From the NCBI GenBank assembly GCA_029532415.1, contig JAQOTA010000050.1:2480001-2544000 (forward strand): a stretch of 64,000 nucleotides of DNA. Reading direction: 5' to 3'. The notes under the pieces are model-generated. The model worked only from the letters and a program-made list of their open reading frames with translations. It was not told the DNA's origin and made no database searches. Below, in pieces: positions 38,901 through 49,605 of this stretch (position 1 is the stretch's first letter; every line of letters begins with the position of its first letter). The stretch comes from Marasmius tenuissimus (lineage: Eukaryota > Basidiomycota > Agaricomycetes > Agaricales > Marasmiaceae). The position numbers and the translations under genes are program-made.

Positions 38901-39432
38901 CGGTGATGGATCCCGATCCGGTGGGTTGTCGTCCAGTCGTGGTCTGTCTGAAGTTTTACTTATCGCCAACCCCCGCCTGCAGCCTCCGACGATCTGGACA
39001 CTTCTCGACGGCTGGGCTACAAACTCCGTCGTTGGAAACGGACCCACAGAAAGACAGCGATTCGTCAAGACGCATCTCTCAGAAACCGAGAATTTATTGG
39101 AAATTCTTCTCCGTCTCGTCAGAGGGGAACGAGCCACTCCTTTCATGTCATCTTCGAACATCTCGGGCTCCTCCATATCTGGGCCTTTACTCACGGCATT
39201 GGACCAAGGGACCGCTCACGGTCCTCAGCAGACCCATGTGTCATTGGCTGTACTTGCTATCTTCCAAATGGCGCTCGAATATGCGAACAAGGCTGTGGGT
39301 ACCGGTGCCAAGAAAGAAGTGGAGAATCGGGTTGGGGAGATCATTCGGTGTTTGCCTTCACACCTCATATACAAGAGCTTGGATGGTATGTTCAAGGAGT
39401 GGAAGGCTGAGAAGAAGGGTCAAGGTCGTTGA
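35902..39432 (+). CDS. Large Q/P-rich and RGG-rich protein of unknown function (apparent frameshift)
   Basis: The family is unrecognised. It starts MNKNPFVPQPTYTPPQPP. A prion-like P/Q-rich segment (to about 36.4 kb) leads to a long GGRG/RGG tract (36470-36720), the mark of an RNA-binding or condensate-forming protein. Next come a short conserved-looking strand RRTLTDFKIIGLELSELSW, acidic disordered sequence with Lys-Thr-Glu repeats and a PPPPPPAGD stretch. After introns at about 37708-37830, 38595-38650 and 38920-38983 there is a C-terminal folded domain (RRLIIDSEVCDSMKIHRSEG, IWTLLDGWATNSVVGNGPTE, HVSLAVLAIFQMALEYANKA) ending KKGQGR. The frame changes at a C7 run at 36187-36193: the sequence before and after it belongs to one composition but two frames, and one more C would unite them. 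A one-base assembly error or a real mutation are both possible. Confidence 0.7.
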
Positions 39433-39761
39433 GACTCGAGAGGACACGGGTTCATGGGATTCGAAGTTACCCCCTTATTCTTACAGTTCGTGTTGCACGC
39501 TTGTAAGTTATAATGGTATGCTCGATGTACTAGAGATAGCGGCCGACCTGTAACTTGGCCGACGGTTCTTGCTCGGTTTTTTTTTATCTTGCGTGGATCG
39601 AATGAATGAACCAGAGGTATTATCGAACGCGGTTCTACAAACATCCTTGATACACGTCTACTACGAGAGCGATTGTGCTACACTGGTGATTGCGAATGAC
39701 AGTTAAAAGTACAAATGATACCGAAAGCATGACAACGAAAGCACGAAGAACAAACTTAGGC
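39433..39761. other. Convergent 3' intergenic region
   Basis: About 330 bp between the stops of the RGG protein (+) and PCH2 (-). No gene is seen. Confidence 0.6.
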
Positions 39762-41614
39762 CTACAGCAGCTTCTCTTGCTGGAGAGCCCTCTCTTGAAC
39801 AATTTTCTCTATCCCGTCGAACCAGACATCCGCATTTGCGGCGTTGCCACTACCCGAAGTATCAGAGACCTTACCGATCCCGATATAGCGAGCTAAAGCA
39901 AGGACAGGGAGGCGACGAAGGGCACGACCAGACATATTCTGGGCCTGCAAAAAAGAGCGCAAGAATATCAACAGAAGAACTCCTCATCACATATATCGTC
40001 AAAAGACGTACTCTGCATTGAGTTGCAATATTGAGGAGACGTAACGCAACGAGTTTGGATTTTTCATGAGGATCGGTCGTGGATGTCGAGATTATTGATT
40101 GACCCGTCGGCGCCGTGCGTTCGTACATCAAGGCCGTTTGGAGTGGCGGGACGTTCTGAACGAAATCATATCCAATTAGATATCCTTGAGCTCACTCGAC
40201 AACCTAGGAAACTTACCACATTAGAAACCACTCCCTTGTTAATCATCTCGACCAGGCAGCTTCGGAGTATCTCGTATACTGCTTCGCGAGGAGGTAGGTC
40301 GATGTATTGGATGATGTCGGCACGATCGACGAACGCGCTATCTAGAAGTCTGTGAGGAAGGAGAACGCGGCACGCATAGTGGCGAAGAGTCCCTACCGAT
40401 GGCCTTGACAAGGTTACTTGTTGACATTATCAAGACATTTTTACGGTGTTTGAGCTTGTCGAGTTGCGTGAGTAGAGCATTCACGACCTGACAATGGACG
40501 AACGGTCAGAGCCTGCAAAAGTGGCATAGGCGGGAAGTTTCCGTACCCTCAAACCATCCGAAGGCTCAGTGCCGGCCATCGCTCCTGCTCTTGCGGCAGT
40601 GAGAGACTCGACTTCATCTGCAACACGTCAATGAACGACAGCCTTCATGGTGACCCAGTCGAAACGAACCGATCAGAACCACTAGAAAGGCCTCTTCCTC
40701 ATCAGCCAGCTCAGATATACTCGTAAACAGCCGCTGCACGAGTTTCCCGGATTCTGAAAACCATTTCGAGAACAGAGAGTGCGAGTTGATTTCGAGCAGT
40801 CTGCCATGTGAATATCTGTTGGTCTGCATTTAGCAATGTGAACGAAACGGTTCTGTAGGGGGGACGCACCGTTGCGAAAGCCTGATCGACAACTTCTGCG
40901 CCAACGCACGACACAATGAGGTCTTTCCTGTACCGGGAGGTCCGTGAAGCAAAACAACCCGATTCCATGACACGAGGTTGACTGCATGAGAATGTTCGTG
41001 AGCGGCAGCTACTCCAATAGGACCAAAAACGACACTCACAATCGACACCCGCATCACTAAGAACCAAAGTCGCATGGATATAGTCCAATAACTTCAACTT
41101 CACATCACTCTCATAAATCAAAGACTCCCAAAGTCCCTCCCAGCTTCGATTCGGTAGTTCCCTAACAGTTGCCGCCATCGTATCATCCCCATCCTCCCCA
41201 CCACCGGAACTATTCGAGAATTCTTCATATGAGTCGCCGTCTGAAGGTTGGTATACATGGATATGCAGGATCATCTCGTCTAATGGAAGAGATTGCATCT
41301 GGCATGGCGATTCGGAAGTAGCGATTTTTTCGACTGATGAGGCGAGTTCGGGAACGTCTTCCCATCCCGAGAGTGTAGCGGCTATATTGATCCTATCGAA
41401 TGACTTCAACCACGAATCGACGCGACTGCGGATAGTTTCGAATCGAGAGGTTGCACGAGGTTGTAGTCGGACTTCCACTGTGGTTGTTAAGACAAAATAG
41501 GTGGGTATATGCATTGAACTCGGAGAATAAACATTGTAGCTGACCGTGTATAGACCATTTCTGCTGCGAGGCTATACCATTGACTTTTGCAGGGTGCATC
41601 GTCACATCAGTCAT
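39762..41614 (-). CDS. PCH2: Pachytene checkpoint AAA+ ATPase Pch2/TRIP13
   Basis: This hexameric ATPase remodels HORMA-domain proteins in the meiotic checkpoint and the spindle checkpoint. The N-terminal exon [20 protein letters not shown] joins to [20 protein letters not shown]. Then come [40 protein letters not shown] and [17 protein letters not shown], the standard lead into the AAA module. Across an intron follow [20 protein letters not shown] and [16 protein letters not shown]. The Walker B and sensor exons are short and spread over 40.2-40.8 kb. The C terminus reads [19 protein letters not shown] and ends [11 protein letters not shown]. The start is the ATG at 41614. It is divergent from the Rdx gene, with about 127 bp between ATGs. 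Confidence 0.9.
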
Positions 41615-41741
41615 GGTGGTAGAGAATCAGACGCGGGGGTGTAAACAACGCGTCAACAAAGCCAGCTGATTGATCATGTCATTGTCAGAACTCTAAGCTT
41701 TCCCACATCCTCGGCCGCTCCTTCCTTGCCGTCGAACCGCC

Positions 41742-42329
41742 ATGTCCCAACCGACCGAGACCACAGAGAACGCCCCCACCGTTGCCCAAGATGCTCTATT
41801 AGATCCGTCAACATTCGTATTCCCCAAGCCACTCGAAACGAACACGATCACAATCGAATTCTGCGATAGAGTACGCTGCTGAATCACTCTTCCATAGACC
41901 CATACGATCATTCTCATTCATATACATATACAGTGTCGCTGGTGCGGCTCTAGTTCGCCTTCTATGCCTGGCCACACACTGACACAATATATCCAGGTTA
42001 CACCGTGCAACATGGGTTCAAACAGAACTTTTTGTAACATTTGGACCCTCCGCGATAGGTTCTATCACTTTGGTGCCCAGGATGTCGGACGAAACAGCTG
42101 GGAGATTCCGCGTATGGCTCACTATACCTGGCAAAGAGTCGGCGATCTTGATGTGGGATAGAAAGGTAGAGGGGGGATTCCCGGAGTTGAAAGTTCTGGT
42201 GAGTTCCTCGCAATCCTGTGGCCTATAGCGTCATTGATATGCCAACTCGGACTGGCACCGCAGAAACAACGAATCCGTGATAAAGTCCAGCCTGAAAAGT
42301 CGCTTGGACACTCGGATCGAAAGACTTAG
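41742..42329 (+). CDS. SelW-like (Rdx family) thioredoxin-fold protein
   Basis: Small redox-type protein related to selenoprotein W, with Cys in place of selenocysteine. Four exons: the first ends ITIEFCDR, a very short second carries CRW, and the third reads LHRATWVQTELFVTFGPSAI, ITLVPRMSDETAGRF, VWLTIPG and MWDRKVEGGFPELKVL. The fourth, after a GTGAGT intron, reads KQRIRDKVQPEKSLGHSD and ends RKT. The redox motif CDRC sits right after the first beta strand and spans an intron; GGFPELK is the family's second hallmark. The length of about 127 residues fits. The true substrate of fungal Rdx proteins is unknown. Confidence 0.86.
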
Positions 42330-42757
42330 GCGCCGAATTGTAGAGCCTAACCTCGGAGAATGTTCAGGGCATCTATCCAAGCCAAGCAGTGTACGAATAG
42401 GTGCCGTAGCAAAGCAAATATAATGTGTCTAGATATACTATGCATGGTCATAAAATACAGCATCTACGCATCCTGCACACCCCCAACTAGTAGGAAAGTC
42501 TTGACGGAAGACCAATTGCTCGCGGCCGAACGCTCAACTAAACAGTAGGCGTCAGGCTGGATCTCCCTCCTGGCCTCGACCAGCCCCAGGTGCACCAATG
42601 GGTGCCAATGTCGACCAACGTAGGCTAGAAGGACTATCAAGACTCCCATTTTGAACGGTCACTGCGGAAAAAACGTCCAGGTCATATAAATTTAGCCGCG
42701 ACACTCAAATCCATGGGAAACTCACCAGCAAGAGCAGATCTCGCCGAGGGCACCGCA
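42330..42757. other. Convergent 3' intergenic region
   Basis: About 430 bp between the Rdx stop (+) and the mitochondrial protein stop (-). No gene is recognised. Short frames here lack support. Confidence 0.6.
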
Positions 42758-44725
42758 TCACCGCAACTGCGCTCGCTTCGAGGTAAAAAAGTCCGACCCA
42801 AGCCTACGAGCTCTTTTGGCTTGTATGATATTCCTCCTGCTCAAATCCCGATCCATACGTTTCCTCTGGATGTGCACCTTGGCCATTCCTACGATAGGTT
42901 TATAGTAAACCTCCTTCGGCCACTTCTCCTTCGCTGTATGCTTCCGAGTACGCGTAGAAGATCTAAACGTGTTTTTACCGCGCCATACCCGCCGACCAAG
43001 ACGATCTTTCAAGTACTCGCGTTCCCGGCCGTGTAAATAGGCAGCGTATTCCCTGACCTGTTTAATGTCGGCAAGGTCTTTCTTGAGAAGCCGAATCTGT
43101 TTGTCGAGATCGAGGAAGGTCTCTCCAACGTCAGCAATGCTACCCTCTGTGCCTTCATCGCCAGTACTGCGTTCCATGCCCTCGTCGCCAGTGCTGCGTT
43201 CCATGCCTTCGTCTGCACTCTCCGCGGTGACTATTCCATCCACATTTCCCACCTGTTCCAACTGGCTCTCCTCTGCCAACCTCCATCTGAGGTGACGATA
43301 AAACTTGATACTCTGCCTCTTCCTCTGTAAAATCTGAGGAATAAGACCCCTTACCCATCTAATTAATCCAACCCGATGATTCCTCCTCCCTACCCTAAGA
43401 ACCGACGCCACCATATGCCCATCGATCATCACGTCAGGCGCAGGGACCTCCCAGTAATGTTTGTGTCGCAGTGCCTTCCACGCTGCACGGTCACATTTCC
43501 TGTCGTAATGCATCGCGAGGAAGAAGTAATGCCGAGAAAGGTGGACCTCGTCTGCTTTGCATAACCAGCGTAGAATTATTGAGAAGGATGTCGTGTTAGG
43601 TCTTGCAGAGGGGACGAAAGGAGGAGGGTTGTTGGGAGATGTGTCGGTGTCGATGATACCACCGAAGTCGTCGTCGTCGAAAGATGATGGTGACGGGGAG
43701 GAAGAGGGGTCGTTTGGTGAGGCGGGTAAAGGCGCGGTGAGAACCTCGAATGCCTGCACGAGCTTGGATACGTTCTTCTTACTTCCGTACGCGTTTAATA
43801 TCGTGTTGAGCGCATCGGTGGAGAGGGGAACAAATGGGAGGGGGTCGGAGTCGGTCATGGAAAGGCTGGGAGAGGCCAGACCAACGGATTCCAGTGGTAA
43901 ATGATCAGGATTGGACATGTCAATGCCATAGGCCAACTTGATCATTTCCTCGAAACTGGCCATATCGCCTGCATCCTTGACGATGCGGACACTTAGGTCA
44001 AAGACACCGGGTGTGAATGGAATTTTGCGTTTCCGCATATCCTTGATGAGCTCGTTGAGCATTTCAAGAGCCGTGGAAGCCCGCTCCTTGTGTGTGCTTA
44101 CGGCTTCGGGAAGTGTGAGTCGGTGTGCTATAGCTTGGAGAATGAGGAGGTAGGTTGAGGCTGACGGATTGGTACCTGTCGCGGCCATCTCCCTGAATAC
44201 ACTTAGGGCACCAAAATGATGTCCGACTGCTGCGAACTGCTCGAGGACGAGGTGATAGTCGGCCTTGCCAGGACGTCCAACGGCACGGATATTCCCAATG
44301 ATAGTTTGAAGTCGACCTTCAGCTGGATGAGGAGAGCGCTTGTTGCGAAAGGCGGAAGTTCTGCGAAGTTCTTGGGGAGAAGGGATGCAGAATTTCAAGA
44401 CCTGTTGGTGGTAGTAACGCGGTAGAGTTGAGGGTCCCACACGGGTCAAGTCCACGTAGTGCGCCCATATTCGTTCGGGATCCTGCGAGCGAAGTGTCTC
44501 CTCAAACTGGAGTGAGTAAGGAAACCGTACGGGGGTCTGCAGTGAGACTGGAGGTTGACGGGAAGAAGACGGAACGGGATTTTCGAGGATTCTTCGCGAC
44601 GATGTCGAGGAATCTGTGGTGGAGGCCAAGTCGACATGTTCTGCCGAGGCAGCTATAGAAGAGTAATTTCGAGTAGAGTGAAGGTAAACTCGTCGAGTCG
44701 CTGCCCGTGCCAGCGAGCTCGACAT
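42758..44725 (-). CDS. Mitochondrial protein, probably PPR-type
   Basis: An intronless frame of 655 residues from the chosen start. MSSSLARAATRRVYLHSTRN is a textbook presequence, so I prefer it to the in-frame Met at 44839. Helical-pair segments fit degenerate pentatricopeptide repeats: YHLVLEQFAAVGHHFGALSV / FREMAATGTNPSASTYLLIL, then ALEMLNELIKDMRKRKIPFT / GVFDLSVRIVKDAGDMASFE, and ALNTILNAYGSKKNVSKLVQ / AFEVLTAPLP. A D/S/P-rich loop interrupts the array and the C terminus is basic (KEKWPKEVYYKPIVG). Organelle RNA binding is inferred from the repeats. A tandem 9-residue repeat GMERSTGDE lies near 43151-43204. No named orthologue is recognised. Confidence 0.68.
   Translation of the reverse strand: MSSSLARAATRRVYLHSTRNYSSIAASAEHVDLASTTDSSTSSRRILENPVPSSSRQPPVSLQTPVRFPYSLQFEETLRSQDPERIWAHYVDLTRVGPSTLPRYYHQQVLKFCIPSPQELRRTSAFRNKRSPHPAEGRLQTIIGNIRAVGRPGKADYHLVLEQFAAVGHHFGALSVFREMAATGTNPSASTYLLILQAIAHRLTLPEAVSTHKERASTALEMLNELIKDMRKRKIPFTPGVFDLSVRIVKDAGDMASFEEMIKLAYGIDMSNPDHLPLESVGLASPSLSMTDSDPLPFVPLSTDALNTILNAYGSKKNVSKLVQAFEVLTAPLPASPNDPSSSPSPSSFDDDDFGGIIDTDTSPNNPPPFVPSARPNTTSFSIILRWLCKADEVHLSRHYFFLAMHYDRKCDRAAWKALRHKHYWEVPAPDVMIDGHMVASVLRVGRRNHRVGLIRWVRGLIPQILQRKRQSIKFYRHLRWRLAEESQLEQVGNVDGIVTAESADEGMERSTGDEGMERSTGDEGTEGSIADVGETFLDLDKQIRLLKKDLADIKQVREYAAYLHGREREYLKDRLGRRVWRGKNTFRSSTRTRKHTAKEKWPKEVYYKPIVGMAKVHIQRKRMDRDLSRRNIIQAKRARRLGSDFFTSKRAQLR
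43151..43204 (-). repeat. Tandem 27-bp repeat inside the mitochondrial protein gene
   Basis: Two near-perfect 27-bp units, with a partial third, encode MERSTGDEG. Being a multiple of three, the repeat can change number without breaking the frame. Confidence 0.8.
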
Positions 44726-45094
44726 TCCTCGGAGACTTTTGACGCGATGAGCAACGAGCGTGTGCCCAAAAAGTTTTGCATCCTCACGTAAATGGTATTT
44801 TTTTCTCACGTTTGTACTTCGCTGAACACATAAGGCCATCTCTCACTGGACGGTGCACGTCTGTGCACGTCCTTTGTTCGTTCAAGAAACGCGCTGGTTC
44901 CAACAGTAGAAGAACTACGTTGATGTACTAGGATACGCCCGTCTTGGTTCTTATGCCATGATAGAGAAAGCGAATTTTGACCGAGAAATACAACAGGAAG
45001 AGAGCTCCTGGTACAGCACATATACGCACGACGTCTACGCTTCTCAGATAGATATGAAAGCGATATTCCAACGAGGACGTGATGGTTCGTGATA

Positions 45095-45446
45095 TTATCG
45101 AATTGCTTCTAGAGTTTCCATCGATGTTACACTGTTTCCTCGAATGACCTGTACGCGTGTAAATCAGCACTTCATGCCAGTGAATGCAGAACACGAGCGG
45201 ACGCACGATTTGGCCTATCGGATGCTTCTGTCCTGGTGAGGACTCCTCGAGGGCGTCATCGATAACAAGGTTCAAGAAAAGGTCGTAGCCGCGTAAAGTG
45301 CCGCTAACTTTCCGCCCTCCCTGTAGATTTATGAAGAGCTTTTTGTCCATAAACTGAAAATAAGATAGTTATATCAGAGAAATGGTGAGATGAGCCTAAT
45401 GAGAGACCGATACCTTCTTGAGCTCGGGTTGCGAAGCTTTCGACAT
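45095..45446 (-). CDS. SMX2: Small nuclear ribonucleoprotein SmG
   Basis: SmG is one of the seven Sm proteins that ring U1, U2, U4 and U5 snRNAs. Three exons: MSKASQPELKK | FMDKKLFINLQGGRKVSGTL, RGYDLFLNLVIDDALEESSP, GQKHPIGQIV | VIRGNSVTSMETLEAIR. The Sm1 motif (GxLRGYDxFxNLVIDDA) and the Sm2 motif (VIRGNS, completed only after splicing out about 45204-45153) are both intact. The length of about 77 residues matches SmG. The reading frame past the second exon without splicing is intronic. The start is the ATG that gives the conserved MSKA..PELKK leader. It is divergent from the RGG protein at 45737. Confidence 0.94.
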
Positions 45447-45736
45447 CGTGGTTGAGTTTTGAGGAAGGCCTGCTTTGCCATATTTGGCACCCACACTCTC
45501 AACTTCCACTGCCCACCACCTGGCAGTTGTATTCCTACCAGCTCACTCTTACGACCTTTGTAACCTCAAGCTCATACTAGTCAAACAAACGGACTCAAGA
45601 CGAACGTCAAACAAGTGCGTAGTTGCACTGTTTTACATTTCTTCCTAAGTTTTTAACGCAATCATCTAGGCTGACGTTGATTGTATTTACTTCGGGATAA
45701 CCATACAGCTCCTCTCAAAGACGTCCACAAATAGCT

Positions 45737-47629
45737 ATGTCCGCACCTCGGACAGGAGATTGGAACAGAAACAGCGAACCAGGATCCGCATTCAGCGGCC
45801 TAGGCCGAGGAAGGAGAGGTGACTCTAGGGGCGGTCGGGGAGGAGCCAGGGGAGGTCGAGGATCAAGAGGAGGTCGAGGAGGAGGTCCCCCTCGGACGAC
45901 CTCAACGTCTGCATCCACAACCAAACCTCCAGCAGAGCCCGCAGTGAAAAATGATCCGCCTGCGGAATCGTCCAAACCTGCAGATACTTCCAAATTGCCG
46001 TCTTCAACTCCCGAGAAACCTGTCAATGCTCAGAGACCCAAGCCTCCGTCCCGAAAAGGCTCAACAGCTCGCCCAATTCCAACTATCATAACGCCCACAA
46101 CAAGTACAGAAACTGCCACCTCTACCTCAACTGTAAAGAATTCTTCACGACCCCCGAACCGACGTAAACGATCCCAGACGAACGGCAAAGCAGGAGACAA
46201 TGTTCCAAAGATTGACATTCCGCCTGCTGATGACTCTCGTCTACGCCCGCAGAAAGGTCGAGGCGGAAAGCCCTCTCTGCCAGTGCCTCCTCACACAGCT
46301 CCTCTACCAAAAGACACGCCACCACATTTATCCGCCAACAATCCTTTCGACATACGAAACAATATTGACGCTCTCGTTGAACGCGTGAGGGCTGTCGCAA
46401 TGGACCGCCCTTCTACCCCCGGAAGCCATAGTCACATAGACTGGGCTGGAGACGACGATGACAGTCTACCGGACCTCGACGATTGGGGCGTCAACCCCAG
46501 TAGCACTACATCGACATCCAATAACCTCTCCAACCCTGTCGTTCCCGCTCATGACCTGATATCCCCTATCATGATAGACGGTCTCAGGTCCTTACCTGAC
46601 GCCGGCAAACACTCTCCTCATTCCGTCGCTACCTCAGTTTCCCCGACCCTATCTCATAAGGATTTAGGCCCGGAGAAACCTGAAGTCGGAAATGTGGAGG
46701 CGAGTAGCAATGCCCCGCAGAAGAGTGCCAATGAGGGTTTAGCTCTCAAGGCCAACAACCACCGGCCTCCGAAACACCCTCTTCACCCTTCTCTCCCTGC
46801 GAAACCCTCTTTTGCCGAGGCAGCTCCGGCGATGTCGCACTGGCAGGGCGCTACTCCGATGCGCAGCCCCTTGCACAACAAGACTCAACCAAGAGGCTCG
46901 AAGCCAGAGGAGAAGAGCAAGTTCAACGCTAACGCGTCCGAATCCAAGCCGGACGGAAAGGAGACTATACCAGCTCCGACGCAGGCTAACAAGGATGCCG
47001 AGTTGGCTCAGCCATCGGAAGCCCCACAACCGGCAAAAACAAACGGAGAGAAAACACATCAGGCTTCTGATGAGATCGACGAGTTGACTGAGGGAAAAGC
47101 TGGACTACAAGCTTCTCAGCATGCTCCGAAGTCCACGGGTGACTCTGACGAACTGGTAGAGGGGAAGGCGGGGCTACAAGCATCTCAGCACGCTCCCAAA
47201 CCATCTCTTGACGACTCGCCCGACTCTGGCGCAGGGCTCCAGGCCTCTATACATGCTCCAAAGGCCCTCTCCGAGTCTTCCATAGTACCTCCAGCACTCG
47301 CGGATAGGCTTTCGGCTCCAGTGAACCATAGCCATGTCATGGGCCACAACAGAGCTCACACCCTCGGACGACCTCACGCGCTTTCTCCACAAGGAGGACC
47401 GCCTTCGCGGTTCTCGCGTTCGGGAATGGCCACGCCTCGCAATGGCCATTTGAATCATACACGTACTCACTCTACGCCTCCAGCTGGAACCTCACCTCAC
47501 GCGTATCGTGCTCCGCATGCTACGCGTCCGGTGATCACAGGAGATGCCATCTCCAAACTCGCTCGAACTATAGGTGGAGCGACCATGTCGCCGTCGAGGA
47601 AATCTGTCGCTCTCGCGCCGAAGGAATGA
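45737..47629 (+). CDS. RGG-rich disordered protein of unknown function
   Basis: An intronless 630-residue frame. The N terminus after MSAPRTGDWNRNSEPGSAF is an RGG/GGRG cluster (residues 25-55). Long Pro/Ser/Thr/Lys-rich disorder follows. Residues about 205-260 look most conserved: NPFDIRNNIDALVERVRAVA and SHIDWAGDDDDSLPDLDDWG. Near the end three repeats of the type GKAGLQASQHAPK occur (47085-47265), two close and one diverged (GAGLQASIHAPK). The C terminus holds ARTIGGATMSPSRKSVAL. RGG content suggests RNA binding or translation-related condensates, as inference only. There is no orthologue I can name. Confidence 0.75.
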   Translation: MSAPRTGDWNRNSEPGSAFSGLGRGRRGDSRGGRGGARGGRGSRGGRGGGPPRTTSTSASTTKPPAEPAVKNDPPAESSKPADTSKLPSSTPEKPVNAQRPKPPSRKGSTARPIPTIITPTTSTETATSTSTVKNSSRPPNRRKRSQTNGKAGDNVPKIDIPPADDSRLRPQKGRGGKPSLPVPPHTAPLPKDTPPHLSANNPFDIRNNIDALVERVRAVAMDRPSTPGSHSHIDWAGDDDDSLPDLDDWGVNPSSTTSTSNNLSNPVVPAHDLISPIMIDGLRSLPDAGKHSPHSVATSVSPTLSHKDLGPEKPEVGNVEASSNAPQKSANEGLALKANNHRPPKHPLHPSLPAKPSFAEAAPAMSHWQGATPMRSPLHNKTQPRGSKPEEKSKFNANASESKPDGKETIPAPTQANKDAELAQPSEAPQPAKTNGEKTHQASDEIDELTEGKAGLQASQHAPKSTGDSDELVEGKAGLQASQHAPKPSLDDSPDSGAGLQASIHAPKALSESSIVPPALADRLSAPVNHSHVMGHNRAHTLGRPHALSPQGGPPSRFSRSGMATPRNGHLNHTRTHSTPPAGTSPHAYRAPHATRPVITGDAISKLARTIGGATMSPSRKSVALAPKE

Positions 47630-48054
47630 TTTACGCCGGTCTCAGTTGGGTGTTTCTACTTTCAGGACGTTATTCTCACTCACTCTACTCAATCATCGTC
47701 TCACCTCAGTTGCCCTCTTCCGTGTTCCATACATATATCAACTTGGTTCTTGATTCCCTGACTCCCCTTTCTCTTTCTTTGTTCTGGAATTTGTATATGA
47801 CAATCTTCAATGTTCGATGTATACCCTTAGTTATCCCACCCCACCCAAGTTATCCCGGCCAGCCAATTTGCTCTTACCATCTGGTACTTACTACTGCAGT
47901 TATTTATTGTCCCAATCTCTTTCGGATGAAGGAAGACTGTACCCTATACGCTCCGATACTCAAATCCTGAACAACGTTGATGACCACCCTTTTCTTACCA
48001 CAAAACGAAACGATGAATACGATATAATCAAAATCAATCCTTCAATGATCTGAA
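47630..48054. other. Convergent 3' intergenic region
   Basis: About 425 bp between the RGG protein stop (+) and the MDM10 stop (-), pyrimidine-rich at first. No gene is recognised. Confidence 0.6.
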
Positions 48055-49605
48055 CTAAAATACGACAACTCCAAGCCCATCGACTTTATTGGCTTCACGC
48101 GACTCGAGAAATCCGATACGACACCCAAACTGACCAACATATTCCGTATGCGACCTTCCCACATGATGGATACGTCCTGCGTTCGAAAGGTAAGGAACAT
48201 CCGATTTCATTCGAAGAGGTTGGACTTACATTGCTTGTAGACGCCCGGGCTTTGACGACACCATGTATACTCTTTTTGCCCCCCCGTTCTTGTTCCTGTT
48301 CCGCTGCGCCTGAGCTCGAAGTTGACCCCTCCAAGGACGAGTCCCGTCGTAGCCAATACTCAGCTCCCATTGTCCATTCACTGTCGTAACTGTAAACGTT
48401 GAAATCGAACCGGGATGAGAGGGAGAGGTCGTCGGAGACTCGTGCTGAATAGGCTCCGGAGAGGTGTCCGAGCATTGGATTGAATAGTCCGGTTATGGTC
48501 GTCGGAGACTGAGATGGTGGGGCTTTGGATATTGAGGCTGAGGAAAGTGCGGAGGAAGAAGGGAGAGGTATTTGGTAGGATGGGGGTGTAGCGTCAGGGA
48601 TTGTTGAGAAGCGTACCCCAGTGGAAACTAGGGAGAAATCATTCGATATATGATACTCGGAGAGAATGAACGGTAGACGTACTTCCAGCACTTCGTTCTT
48701 TTGCACTGAAATAAACCTCTGCTCCGGCACATACACGACCTTTCAAACCTCCCTCTATCGCATCCTCTTCGTCGATTCGTTTTACCATCACCTTGGGGGA
48801 CGTGGCCGCGTTGGGAGTAGCATCTGTATCGCTCGAGATTTCTGTCGGCGACGTGCCTGCGAGCCTGCCAAAGTTATGTAGGACTTTGATACCCCACATA
48901 CTGTCCTCTGCACTCCAGCTATATTCCGTGCACCATTTCCCCACATCGTGTTGAAGGTACACCATGAGATTGCTCATATCCCCTCCACGACCTCGCATCT
49001 CGGGTCGCACTTTCCCAAGAGGATCCGAAATGGCTGCTACAACGGCTTGCCAGGTAGGAGATAACCTCGTCGAATACAGTGCGTCCAGCCTTCCCGTCGG
49101 GATGTACAACCGACCGTACATCAAGTAATCTTATGGTCGTGCCTCGTCAGCCAGATTTTCTGAAGGTTTCTCTCAGTACGCACCTCTCGTATCGACCCGT
49201 TCACCAGCAAGCCATTCCTCCCCCTTTCCTTCAGGTCTCCGAGGTCGGTCATACACTTTGAACCTTTCAATCATATCTTTGAACGGGACATGACCTGACG
49301 CTTTGATATCCAAATCACACGACGTGAATATATATCCAACTGATCCATTTAGTGAAGGTATAGCGTTCATCGAGTACGTCGTCTTGAAGAGTGAATTCGG
49401 GGATTTGGACATCGAGAGGTGGATTCCATTGGGGACCGTAAAATCGAGTATCGCTATGGAATGAGGTCAATCTCGAGAATTGGTTCAAGTCTGAACGAGC
49501 ATAGGTACCATCAGAGGAGCGAGTCAAGTTTGTAAAAAGGTTGTCTTCGTTCCATCCTGTAGCCTTGTAGTATGTGCGCAGGACATATGAGGCAAATGGG
49601 TGCAT
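48055..49605 (-). CDS. MDM10: Mitochondrial distribution and morphology protein Mdm10
   Basis: This outer-membrane beta-barrel of the ERMES ER-mitochondria tether also assists SAM-complex assembly of Tom40. Exon 1 MHPFASYVLRTYYKATGWNE...TNLTRSSD joins across an intron to AILDFTVPNGIHLSMSKSPN, the family's invariant start. Later exons give LFKTTYSMNAIPSLNGSVGY, YGRLYIPTGRLDALYSTRLS, MVYLQHDVGKWCTEYSWSAE, VSTGVRFSTIP and GHLSGAYSARVSDDLSLSSR, alternating strands of a 19-strand porin-like barrel. The last exon after the final intron reads AGRIHHVGRSHTEYVGQFGC and ends GLGVVVF. There is no cleavable signal, as expected. Confidence 0.95.
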
